Source: Kiritimatiellales bacterium (GTDB lineage Bacteria; Verrucomicrobiota; Kiritimatiellia; Kiritimatiellales; Pontiellaceae). Taken from it: 20,590 nucleotides of DNA. The notes under the pieces are model-generated. The model made no database searches, was not told the origin of the DNA, and saw nothing but the letters and a program-made list of their open reading frames with translations. The stretch covers positions 1 to 20,590 of the forward strand of contig DAOVNC010000008.1 of NCBI GenBank assembly GCA_030630445.1, given 5' to 3'. The position numbers and the translations under genes were made by a program. Shown here piece after piece: positions 1-6,124 of the stretch. The first letter of the stretch is position 1. Each line of letters opens with the position of its first letter.

Positions 1-339
1 ATTGGTGTAGGCCGATTTTACGAATTCAGTATCCTCGGGCAATTGCTCCTTCTCGGCTCGAGCCATGTTGTAGAGCCGGGCTCCGCAATCCGGGCAGATG
101 TCTGGAGTTTCAAGTTCGCGAATATAGAAGGAGGGTTCGTGATAGTCCTTCGCGCAGGCATCCGGGTTGTGGCAAAAACGAAGTTCGTTGCCGACCCACC
201 CTTCAACCTTTTCCGGAAGCTCCATCGCCACTCCGGGAATAAAATCCAGTTCAACACCCACCGTGAATGCCAGTGCGAAAATAGAGAGCATCATTAAAAC
301 CACAATGCTCAGGAATGGCTTAAGTAGGCTTTTTTCCAT
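1..339 (-). CDS. Putative exosortase-associated membrane-anchored protein, N-terminal part (runs off left edge)
   Basis: An open frame starts with ATG at 339 and stays open for 113 codons to the window edge, so the gene is cut by the window. Residues 6-28 form one hydrophobic segment (signal anchor). Then comes a stretch reading LPEKVEGWVGNEL, which resembles the 'LP..v.gW.g' opening of EpsI-type exosortase partners, followed by a cysteine-rich part (C56, C62, C82, C85, the last two as CPDC, zinc-ribbon-like). The start lies inside the exosortase gene, overlapping its last 31 bases, which implies translational coupling. The EpsI relationship is inferred from position and this short motif; the cysteine pairs are not typical of EpsI, so it may be a lineage-specific partner. 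Confidence 0.6.
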   Translation of the reverse strand, partial: MEKSLLKPFLSIVVLMMLSIFALAFTVGVELDFIPGVAMELPEKVEGWVGNELRFCHNPDACAKDYHEPSFYIRELETPDICPDCGARLYNMARAEKEQLPEDTEFVKSAYTN

Positions 340-1301
340 GATGTAAAAAGTTCCCTGTAGTTAACGTTAAGCAATTTTCCGAAACCGACCATCAAGCTGA
401 TGGCCACCGCAAAAAGAACATAGCCCGACCAGTCATGGTGTAAGCCTGTGCCAAACTTTTGCCCGCTCGTGACGGAGACCAGCGCAATTGAAATGATACG
501 GCCCACATTGCCCGCCACGGCAATCGGAATGGAAGCGATAAACAACACCCATTTTTTCACAAAGGTTTTTTGGGTAAAATAGGCATACACAGCGGTGAGC
601 GCCGTCATGGCCAACAAGGATCGCAGGCCGGAACACGCAGCCTCGACGTTCAAATCGAAATAAGGCGATCTCAACATGGTTCCCACCCGCTGGCATTCGA
701 TCCCCATCCCTTGAAGGGCCGAGTGCCCCATGGTGGTGGCAATGTGCTGCAACGGCCCCGAAAGCGCATCCAGAAAGTTTAGCGGAACGCAGAAGATCAG
801 ATAGGCACACGGGAAAATCAACAGCTTGGCGACCTTCCAGCCAAAAAAGTAGAGCGGGATGCCCCATATCAGCAGAATCAGACTCATCAGCGAAAGACGG
901 GTCTGCTGCATCTTTGCGCCCATCCAATGCATGGCTAGCGCGGCGACAATAACAAACAACCCGATTTGGCAAACCTGCTTTGGTGCGGCAAAAAAATCTT
1001 CGCGCTTGTACCAAATCACAGCCAAGCTCACGAACGGAATCAGGTAGCCATGCGAATAGTCGGCACCGAACGATTGCTTATCACCCCAACGGGCAACCAT
1101 CCACGTAAACGCTGATTTGCTGTCAATATTCTCCACTGTATTGCCCAGCAAATGAAACAGAACAAAAAGAAACCCGATGATCACCGAAACAAAGCCGATG
1201 GTCATCAGCTCATTTGTCGTCAACGAGCCCAACCGCCAGCGGTCGCTCCAAATCACCGTGCTATTGGTTTTCAAACCGTCCATAACCCATACCTCGTGCA
1301 T
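309..1301 (-). CDS. Exosortase family transpeptidase
   Basis: A 330-residue multi-pass membrane protein. Exosortases cleave C-terminal sorting signals (PEP-CTERM and relatives) of exported proteins in the inner membrane, usually in species that make exopolysaccharide. The family's invariant residues are visible: Cys223 in AACSGLRSLL, Arg268 in AGNVGR, and His288/His289 near the C-terminal membrane helices, plus the typical DYSHGYLIP at residues 81-89 and the CVPLNFLD loop at 171-178. Length is normal for the family. ATG at 1301 has only a weak GGAAATG upstream; an in-frame ATG at 1283 (MDGLKTNS) is an alternative. Its 3' end overlaps the next gene by 31 bases. Its substrates are not in this window: I saw no clear sorting tail here. 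The polysaccharide operon at 7.7-20 kb fits the usual genomic company of exosortases. Confidence 0.9.
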   Translation of the reverse strand: MHEVWVMDGLKTNSTVIWSDRWRLGSLTTNELMTIGFVSVIIGFLFVLFHLLGNTVENIDSKSAFTWMVARWGDKQSFGADYSHGYLIPFVSLAVIWYKREDFFAAPKQVCQIGLFVIVAALAMHWMGAKMQQTRLSLMSLILLIWGIPLYFFGWKVAKLLIFPCAYLIFCVPLNFLDALSGPLQHIATTMGHSALQGMGIECQRVGTMLRSPYFDLNVEAACSGLRSLLAMTALTAVYAYFTQKTFVKKWVLFIASIPIAVAGNVGRIISIALVSVTSGQKFGTGLHHDWSGYVLFAVAISLMVGFGKLLNVNYRELFTSWKKAYLSHS

Positions 1302-1397
1302 TTCATTTCCAAACCATGATTCTATACCCTATTGACCTCGGAAAATCAAGGTTCGTTCATCCGCAGTCGCGCACGGTTATTTTTAACCTATTTGTGC

Positions 1398-1425
1398 TTG
1401 CAAACAAAACGCGTTTCAGAATAAT
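1398..1425 (+). promoter_or_regulatory. Candidate sigma-70-type promoter of tRNA-Gly
   Basis: TTGCAA (1398-1403) and AATAAT (1420-1425) are separated by 16 bases and lie just upstream of the tRNA, which would leave a short 5' leader of about 15-17 bases. Matches to consensus are 4/6 and 5/6. Inferred from motif and position only. Confidence 0.4.
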
Positions 1426-1447
1426 GGCGCTTCGTTTTTGAGAAAAA

Positions 1448-1522
1448 GCGAGCGTAGCTCAGTGGTAGAGCTCCACCTTGCCAAGGTGGTTGTCGAGAGT
1501 TCGAATCTCTTCGCTCGCTCCA
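1448..1522 (+). tRNA. tRNA-Gly (anticodon GCC), CCA encoded
   Basis: Full cloverleaf by eye. The acceptor stem GCGAGCG (1448-1454) pairs with CGCTCGC (1512-1518). The anticodon stem CCACC/GGTGG encloses the loop TTGCCAA with GCC at 1480-1482. The T-arm GAGAG/CTCTT has the loop TTCGAAT. The discriminator base is T1519 and CCA is encoded at 1520-1522. GCC reads GGC/GGU glycine codons. Its 3' end and terminator are copied again 132 bases downstream. Confidence 0.96.
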
Positions 1523-1688
1523 TTTTCAACCCCGATCCGCCATATGCGGGTCGGGGTTTTTCATTTCGTTCACTTCGAGATTGCATCTGTGACCTGCGGT
1601 GCTACGCATCCTCGGTGGTCTCCGGTGCTGCGCACCTCCGGCACGCTCGCTCCATTTTCAACCCCGATCCGCCATTTGCGGGTCGGGG
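1512..1688 (+). repeat. Direct repeat of tRNA 3' end plus terminator (1512-1556 and 1644-1688)
   Basis: The 45 bases that begin with the tRNA 3' acceptor strand, continue through CCA and include the terminator stem recur 132 bases downstream with one mismatch (catatg versus catttg). This is what an attachment-site duplication or a deleted tandem tRNA copy leaves behind. The 87 bases between the copies hold no gene. Confidence 0.85.
1528..1561 (+). terminator. Rho-independent terminator of tRNA-Gly
   Basis: The stem AACCCCGATCCGC / GCGGGTCGGGGTT (one G-T pair), with a 5-base loop, is followed by a T tract. A second copy at 1660-1692 has a weaker T tract (cttttg). Confidence 0.85.
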
Positions 1689-1835
1689 CTTTTGCAGGTC
1701 GGGGGTTTTTTGTGTGCTCCCTGCGTCACTCTTCACTCCGTTGCGAGTGGACTACATAGGGGGACACCTGCGTAGTTCCGTCGCAGTGAAGCGGAGACGG
1801 CACATCCGCTGACAAAGCGTCATTCGGTCATGCGC
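1562..1835. other. Non-coding stretch downstream of tRNA-Gly
   Basis: It contains the second copy of the tRNA tail/terminator (1644-1692), a further T tract after a G-run near 1698-1712, and several short palindromic motifs (for example around 1620-1642). Open frames here have no recognisable composition or homology. I see no gene. Confidence 0.5.
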
Positions 1836-1880
1836 AATAAAAAACGGCACATGGGAGGGGAAAGAACCCATGTGCCGTTG
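1836..1880 (-). terminator. Rho-independent terminator of the EF-hand gene
   Basis: A 13-bp perfect stem (1843-1855 with 1867-1879, AACGGCACATGGG and its complement) is followed, reading leftward, by six Ts. It sits about 40 bases past the stop codon of the EF-hand gene. Confidence 0.85.
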
Positions 1881-1917
1881 CTGGCTATCCCTTTGATACC
1901 CAGCTCAAATTGCCGAT

Positions 1918-2442
1918 CTATTCACCCTGCTGTTCGCGTGCGCGGCGATGAGCCTCGAAGGACTCGCGCATGGCCTTGCGCTCCGCTTCACTCAGCTCGC
2001 CATCGCCATCCGTGTCGAATTTCTCCAGCATTTCCGCGCGGCTGGGGCGTTCGCCATCGCGTTTGCCTTGGCGTTTTTCCATGTCTGCGCGCAGTGCGGC
2101 ACGCTCTTGCTCGTTCAGCTCGCCATCGCCGTCCTTGTCATACTTCTTCAGCATTTCTTCGCGACTGGGGCGTTCGCTATCACGTTTGCCTTGGCGTTTT
2201 TCCATATCCGCGCGCAGTGCGGCACGCTCTTGCTCATTCAGCTCGCCGTCGCCGTCCTTGTCATACTTCTTCAGCATTTCCTCGCGGGAGGGACGTCCGT
2301 CCGGGCCCTTCTTGCCGCCTTCCTTCCCACGGCCCTGTCCGTCGCCAGCACCTCCGCGTTGCCCTTGGCCGGCATTGACCATCGTCATTGCACCCATCAG
2401 CGCCATTACCAATCCTGCCAGTCTCCATGTCTTTGCCTTCAT
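1918..2442 (-). CDS. Secreted EF-hand calcium-binding protein with tandem repeats
   Basis: The protein has 174 residues from ATG 2442, which is preceded by a strong GGAGGT ribosome site. The frame is open upstream to 2547, but that extension lacks a signal peptide or a ribosome site. Residues 1-24 form a signal peptide (positive start, hydrophobic core, VNA then Gly). A Gly/Arg/Lys-rich stretch follows, then three EF-hand loops: DKDGDGELNEQE twice and DTDGDGELSEAE once, each preceded by an EEMLKK-type helix. Canonical calcium ligands D1, D3, D5 and E12 are present in all three. The first two units are nearly identical over 41 residues (123 bp of DNA), a recent duplication. The protein is very rich in Arg, Lys, Glu and Asp. 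Role unknown; such proteins are common in Verrucomicrobia/Planctomycetes-type genomes, probably periplasmic or extracellular. It has its own terminator. Confidence 0.85.
   Translation of the reverse strand: MKAKTWRLAGLVMALMGAMTMVNAGQGQRGGAGDGQGRGKEGGKKGPDGRPSREEMLKKYDKDGDGELNEQERAALRADMEKRQGKRDSERPSREEMLKKYDKDGDGELNEQERAALRADMEKRQGKRDGERPSRAEMLEKFDTDGDGELSEAERKAMRESFEAHRRAREQQGE
2050..2295 (-). repeat. 123-bp tandem repeat inside the EF-hand gene
   Basis: Units are offset by exactly 123 bases (for example GCGTTCGCC near 2047 and GCGTTCGCT near 2170) and encode the same 41 residues with a few synonymous changes. A third, diverged unit lies to the left (C-terminal in the protein). Confidence 0.8.
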
Positions 2443-2542
2443 GCGATACCTCCGTGGGTTAATATGAATCGCTCGATGGGAAAAACGGACGGCACGAAAA
2501 TTTATTGCATGGCGCCCCTGTTTTCTACAGGGAAATACAGAG

Positions 2543-2566
2543 GGCACGCATCGATCGATGCGTGCC
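2543..2566. promoter_or_regulatory. 24-bp perfect palindrome upstream of the EF-hand gene
   Basis: GGCACGCATCGA followed by its exact complement, with no spacer, about 100 bases upstream of the EF-hand start. It could be a dimeric-regulator operator or a dispersed palindrome. There is no T tract on either side, so it is not a terminator. Confidence 0.4.
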
Positions 2567-2603
2567 TGCGGGATCTGGAGGCTGTTTCAGCTTGTTTCGT
2601 TCA

Positions 2604-2661
2604 AGTGTCCTGTCTCATAAATAAGCGGTCAAATGAGAGCCTATTACTGAGACAGGACACT
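2604..2661. repeat. 14-bp perfect inverted repeat with 30-base loop
   Basis: AGTGTCCTGTCTCA (2604-2617) and TGAGACAGGACACT (2648-2661). The right arm runs into the stop codon of the DUF6941-type gene. No T tract follows on either strand, so it looks more like the ends of a very small mobile-element remnant than a terminator. Confidence 0.6.
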
Positions 2662-3067
2662 AGGCCATGTGCTGCTGCGGAAGTTCGCGGACGCGCAACG
2701 GCAACGAGGCGATTGTCTGATCGTCGATGGCCAGGTTGATCTGATAGTCGGCAAAGGATTCGAATTTCACATGCTGGAAATTGAGAATCAGGTTCACGGC
2801 GACGGAATCCACATCGTCCGCCATGCGTGGGTGCACCTCGCCATCCATGGGCGGCAAGACCGGGCGACCGTCGGGATCGACCAATTGCAGGTTCACCTTG
2901 TGGGCACCTTCCTCCACTTTATCGAAGCGCATCCGAATCGCAATGGCGCAAGCGGGATGGGCCACCGGCATTTTAGCCGCATAGATCTGGTCGAACGTTC
3001 CGAGGATATTCAGCTTTCCGCGGCTATCCGTCGCGGCATCGCACAATGCAAAAACTTCAACTTTCAT
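2660..3067 (-). CDS. DUF6941-type protein of unknown function
   Basis: A 135-residue soluble protein starting MKVEVFALCDAATD, with ATG 3067 preceded by AGGAG at good spacing. The opening 'CDAATDSRGKLNILGTFD' and the middle 'PDGRPVLPPMDG' match what I recall of the DUF6941 family, small conserved proteins with no known function. It appears to be all-beta, with no signal peptide and no membrane segment. Its stop codon (TAG) lies at the edge of the 14-bp inverted repeat. Neighbours give no functional clue; it appears monocistronic. Family assignment is from memory of the pattern. Confidence 0.7.
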   Translation of the reverse strand: MKVEVFALCDAATDSRGKLNILGTFDQIYAAKMPVAHPACAIAIRMRFDKVEEGAHKVNLQLVDPDGRPVLPPMDGEVHPRMADDVDSVAVNLILNFQHVKFESFADYQINLAIDDQTIASLPLRVRELPQQHMA

Positions 3068-3257
3068 AAATCATCTCCTAGGGTTCGGGTTCCACGATAT
3101 GCATTCTTCCAGAGATTGAAAGCGCGTATATGGGGATTGCGGGAAATATTTTACGGGCCTGCGCGCTTGTTGGCGCATTGGTCGGAGGAAGCGGAGCCAA
3201 CAGCAAGGAAAACCTCGAAAAAAGAGCCGCCGACTTTCTCAGTAGGCATCTGGGATC

Positions 3258-4949
3258 TCAGTCCGTCACGGCACCCTCGGAGGCGGGGCCGACGAGCTTG
3301 GCATATTTCGCCAGCACACCGGTTTTATAGTGCGCCCGCGGCGGCTTCCATTTGGCGAACCGTTGCTTGATTTCAGTCTTCGACAACTTCAGCGTGATCG
3401 ACCGTTTTTTGGCATCGATCGTGATAATATCGCCATTCTTCACAATGGCGATCGGACCGCCCGCATAGGCCTCGGGCGTGATGTGCCCGATCACGAAACC
3501 ATGGCTTCCGCCAGAAAACCGGCCATCGGTTATGAGCGCCACATCTGCGCCCAACCCCCGTCCCATGATCGCGGAGGTGGGTGCCAGCATTTCACGCATG
3601 CCGGGGCCGCCTTTCGGTCCTTCGTAGCGAATCACGACCACATGCCCCGCCCTGACCGAGCCATCAAGGATCTTCTTCATTGCCTGCTCTTCGGAATTAA
3701 AGACCATGGCCTTCCCTGAAAACTCCAACCCCTCCTTGCCGGAAATCTTGGCGACCGCCCCGTCCGGGGAAAGATTGCCCTTGAGGATCACCAAATGCCC
3801 CTCTTTTTTGACCGGGCGGCTGAATGACCGGATAATCTCCTGCTTCCTTGGATAGGGCTTTGTGCGGGCGAGGTTTTGCTTCAGCATGTAGCCGGTCACG
3901 GTCATGCAGTCGCCATCGATCAGCCCCTCCTTGAGCAGGCGGGCCATGAGGGGCGCAACGCCGCCAATAGCCGCGAGATCGGCCATCACATACTTTCCGC
4001 TCGGTTTGAGATCGGCCAAGACGGGGATCTTTTTCCCAATGGTTGTAAAGTCGTTCAGCGTCAGGCGCACCTTTGCCGCACGCGCCATGGCCAGTAAATG
4101 CAGCACCGCGTTGGTCGATCCGCCCAGTGCGGTAACCACGGTGACGGCATTCAGGAAAGCCGCGCGCGTCATGATATCGGAGGGTTTGATTCCCTTTTCA
4201 ATCAACTGCATAACGGCGCGGCCAGCGCCATGGCATTCCTCTTTTTTTTCCTTCGAGACCGCCACGCGCGACGAACTGTTCGGCAAGCTCATTCCCATGG
4301 CTTCAATCGCCGAGGCCATGGTGTTTGCGGTATACATGCCGCCGCAGGAGCCCTCGCCGGGGATGGCCGACCGTTCGATTTCCGTCAGGGTCTGGACATT
4401 GATTTCGCCGCTGGCAAATTGCCCAACGGCTTCGAATACGGAGACAATATCAATATCCTTTCCGCAATAGCATCCCGGCAGAATGGTTCCGCCATAAACG
4501 AATACCGCCGGGCGGTCCAGCCGCGCCAAGGCCATCAGGCAGCCCGGCATGTTTTTATCGCATCCGCCGAAGGCCACCACTCCATCGAAGCCCTCGCATC
4601 CCACCACGGTTTCGATGGAGTCGGCAATGACCTCGCGCGAGACGAGGGAATACTTCATGCCCTCGGTGCCCATTGAAATTCCATCCGAAATGGTGATGGT
4701 ATTGAAAAGAACCGCCTTCCCGCCAGCGACCTCGACCCCCTTTTCGGCCTCCGCGGCCAGCCGGGCGATGTGCATGTTGCAGGGGGTGACCATGCTCCAG
4801 GTCGACGCAATGCCGATCTGGGGTTTCTTGAAATCGGCATCCTTGAATCCCACGGCCCGCAGCATGGCCCGGCTGGGCGCGCGCTCATACCCCTCCACAA
4901 CAATCGACGAATACGGGCGTTTATCCTTCTTGAACGATTTCGCGCACAT
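3258..4949 (-). CDS. ilvD: Dihydroxy-acid dehydratase (branched-chain amino acid biosynthesis)
   Basis: Converts 2,3-dihydroxy-isovalerate and 2,3-dihydroxy-3-methylvalerate to the 2-keto acids of valine and isoleucine synthesis. The frame opens at 4955 (MPMCAKS). AGAGGG lies 2 bases from that ATG but 8 bases from the ATG at 4949, so I place the start at 4949 (563 residues). The Fe-S cluster cysteines are visible: TPCN (C57), CDKNMPGC (C130, with the lysine of CDKN expected to be carbamylated) and GEGSCGGMYTANTM (C202). Length and motifs fit the IlvD branch rather than Edd; sugar-acid dehydratases of the same superfamily are the alternative. It stands alone, with no other ilv gene in the window. 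Confidence 0.93.
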   Translation of the reverse strand: MCAKSFKKDKRPYSSIVVEGYERAPSRAMLRAVGFKDADFKKPQIGIASTWSMVTPCNMHIARLAAEAEKGVEVAGGKAVLFNTITISDGISMGTEGMKYSLVSREVIADSIETVVGCEGFDGVVAFGGCDKNMPGCLMALARLDRPAVFVYGGTILPGCYCGKDIDIVSVFEAVGQFASGEINVQTLTEIERSAIPGEGSCGGMYTANTMASAIEAMGMSLPNSSSRVAVSKEKKEECHGAGRAVMQLIEKGIKPSDIMTRAAFLNAVTVVTALGGSTNAVLHLLAMARAAKVRLTLNDFTTIGKKIPVLADLKPSGKYVMADLAAIGGVAPLMARLLKEGLIDGDCMTVTGYMLKQNLARTKPYPRKQEIIRSFSRPVKKEGHLVILKGNLSPDGAVAKISGKEGLEFSGKAMVFNSEEQAMKKILDGSVRAGHVVVIRYEGPKGGPGMREMLAPTSAIMGRGLGADVALITDGRFSGGSHGFVIGHITPEAYAGGPIAIVKNGDIITIDAKKRSITLKLSKTEIKQRFAKWKPPRAHYKTGVLAKYAKLVGPASEGAVTD

Positions 4950-5145
4950 AGGCATAACCCTCTGTTGTTCGCCGGGAGTTTAAAGGCATTTCGATCCGAT
5001 TCAACCCAATTTCAACTCTTTCCAATGGCGAAACACGTGCAAATCCAGACTGATTTTATCATCTATGCGAAATTTCCCTTAATAATTCCGCGGCAAAGCC
5101 GGGATTTATCCAAGTCTAAGCGGATTTTGCCCGCGCCGCTCTTTC

Positions 5146-5162
5146 TTGGCATGGCCTGTGCT
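5146..5162 (+). promoter_or_regulatory. Candidate sigma-54 (-24/-12) promoter
   Basis: TTGGCATGGCCTGTGCT has GG (5148-5149) and GC (5160-5161) separated by exactly 10 bases and agrees with the TGGCAC-N5-TTGC consensus except at two positions. Transcription would start near 5173, some 19 bases upstream of the GAGG-supported ATG at 5192. No enhancer-binding-protein site could be identified by eye. Confidence 0.5.
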
Positions 5163-5191
5163 AAATACTACCCATGGAAGAGGTAAAAAGT

Positions 5192-5284
5192 ATGAGGACA
5201 CGGTCAATAGTCGCAGTGGAAGTTTCGATGGCCTTGGCAGGGATTGCCATGGTGGGGTTGATGCTGGTCGTATCCTTCCTTTAA
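5192..5284 (+). CDS. Putative 30-residue single-pass membrane peptide
   Basis: A short frame, MRTRSIVAVEVSMALAGIAM onward, ending VVSFL. It has a basic N-terminus and one hydrophobic helix covering most of the peptide. ATG 5192 has GAGG 8 bases upstream. An in-frame ATG at 5174 would leave almost no leader from the predicted promoter. It is framed by a sigma-54-like promoter (5146-5162) and a strong terminator (5303-5358), a complete small transcription unit. No family recognised; it could be a small membrane regulator or a fortuitous frame in a non-coding RNA. Support is positional, not homology. Confidence 0.4.
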   Translation: MRTRSIVAVEVSMALAGIAMVGLMLVVSFL

Positions 5285-5302
5285 AATCACTTTCCCCCCT
5301 GG

Positions 5303-5358
5303 TTCCAATGATTGGGAATCTTCCCCTCCCTTGGGTTTCCAATCATTGGAATCTTTTT
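5303..5358 (+). terminator. Rho-independent terminator / TTCCAATNATTGG palindrome
   Basis: A 13-bp perfect inverted repeat (TTCCAATGATTGG at 5303-5315, complement at 5339-5351) is followed by TCTTTTTT on the plus strand. The loop holds a second small hairpin (GGGAA/TTCCC). A related motif, TTTCCACCGATTGGAAA, recurs near 5946-5962, so the palindrome may also be a dispersed REP-like unit. Confidence 0.65.
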
Positions 5359-5633
5359 TCCACCAACTCCTTGAGGTACTCCGCCAAGGGTTCCTTTATT
5401 TCCGGATGCTTTAGGGCGTAGTGGATGTTGGTTTTGATAAAGTCGAGCTTGTGGATCCCATCAACCCACGGAAACAAGCCGTGATGATGGCACTCGACCC
5501 CGCCATGCCGACATGGTGTGGAATATTGGAAAAGTAACGCATCGAAAAGCCCTGTTCCCGACATCGACCCCAACCGCCTTGCAATATTCATGGAACCGCT
5601 TGAGGGAGGCCTACAGCAAGCGGGTGCCGCCAT
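5343..5633 (-). pseudogene. Decayed gene fragment, family not recognised
   Basis: The C-terminal part in one minus-strand frame reads like real protein (GLFPWVDGIHKLDFIKTN, then an acidic/basic amphipathic tail ending EKRFQ). Upstream, plausible protein sequence shifts to another frame (SLKRFHEYCKAVGVDVGN). This suggests a frameshifted, truncated remnant. It lacks a ribosome site and a complete domain, and its stop lies at the TTCCAATGATTGG palindrome. I cannot name the family. Confidence 0.35.
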
Positions 5634-5686
5634 AGTATCCGCACTCCCGGATATTTTATGGTCGCCGTGCGAGTTCTGTTTTTTTT

Positions 5687-5861
5687 GACGGGATTACAGG
5701 ATTTACGGGATGCTGTTAAATTGGATCCTGTTCAATCACAGTCGAAATTCCGCAAATTGCTTTTAATTGCTTGGTTTCCGCATCTATTGCTATTCCCAAA
5801 CACCGGGCTCTCTGCCGAGGAGATCAACCGGATAAAATCCTGTCCATCCTGTAATCCTGTC
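5687..5861. repeat. Short element bounded by imperfect 25-bp inverted repeats (ATCCTGT units)
   Basis: GACGGGATTACAGGATTTAC... at 5687-5711 is the reverse complement of 5837-5861 with about 4 mismatches. Each arm is built of ATCCTGT-like units about 9 bases apart. Repeats of this text are common between genes in many environmental bacterial genomes. The 125-bp interior has no convincing gene. Confidence 0.65.
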
Positions 5862-6124
5862 TAAAATTCTCCAGTTTAGCCACGTTCACCATAAAAATAT
5901 TCGAAGAGCCTTAATATCGCGAAACCGCCCCCTCTCGTTCAAGCCATTTCCACCGATTGGAAACGTTTAGAGCATTTCACGATTGTGACGCCGCACGGAA
6001 CTGTTTCGTAGAGCCGGAGGCAGCCTGCTTGAAGAGCAGGAGCGACCAAAGGAAGCGTCAACCGACGTCCTCGTCGCTTGCCCGTACACAGAGAACGCGA
6101 CGAGGACGTCGCGTCTACGACATT
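5862..6124. repeat. Gene-free stretch with palindromes
   Basis: It contains TTTCCACCGATTGGAAA near 5946-5962 and a 15-bp perfect inverted repeat CGACGTCCTCGTCGC (6063-6077) / complement (6097-6111) just past the stop of the deaminase gene. No T tract follows on the minus strand, so this second palindrome is not a classic terminator, though it could protect the mRNA 3' end. No coding sequence seen. Confidence 0.5.

Noticed and set aside
2604..2661. Rho-independent terminator for the DUF6941-type gene
   Set aside because: The hairpin has a 30-base loop and no T tract on the minus strand.
1948..2739. Long plus-strand open frame (263 codons) opposite the EF-hand gene
   Set aside because: It is the antisense shadow of a repeat-rich, charged gene with a signal peptide, a strong ribosome site and a terminator on the minus strand; the plus-strand product has no recognisable motif.
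5805..5835. Possible GxxExxY-protein remnant (plus-strand SAEEINRI)
   Set aside because: Only six to eight residues resemble the family's start; too short to support within repeat DNA.
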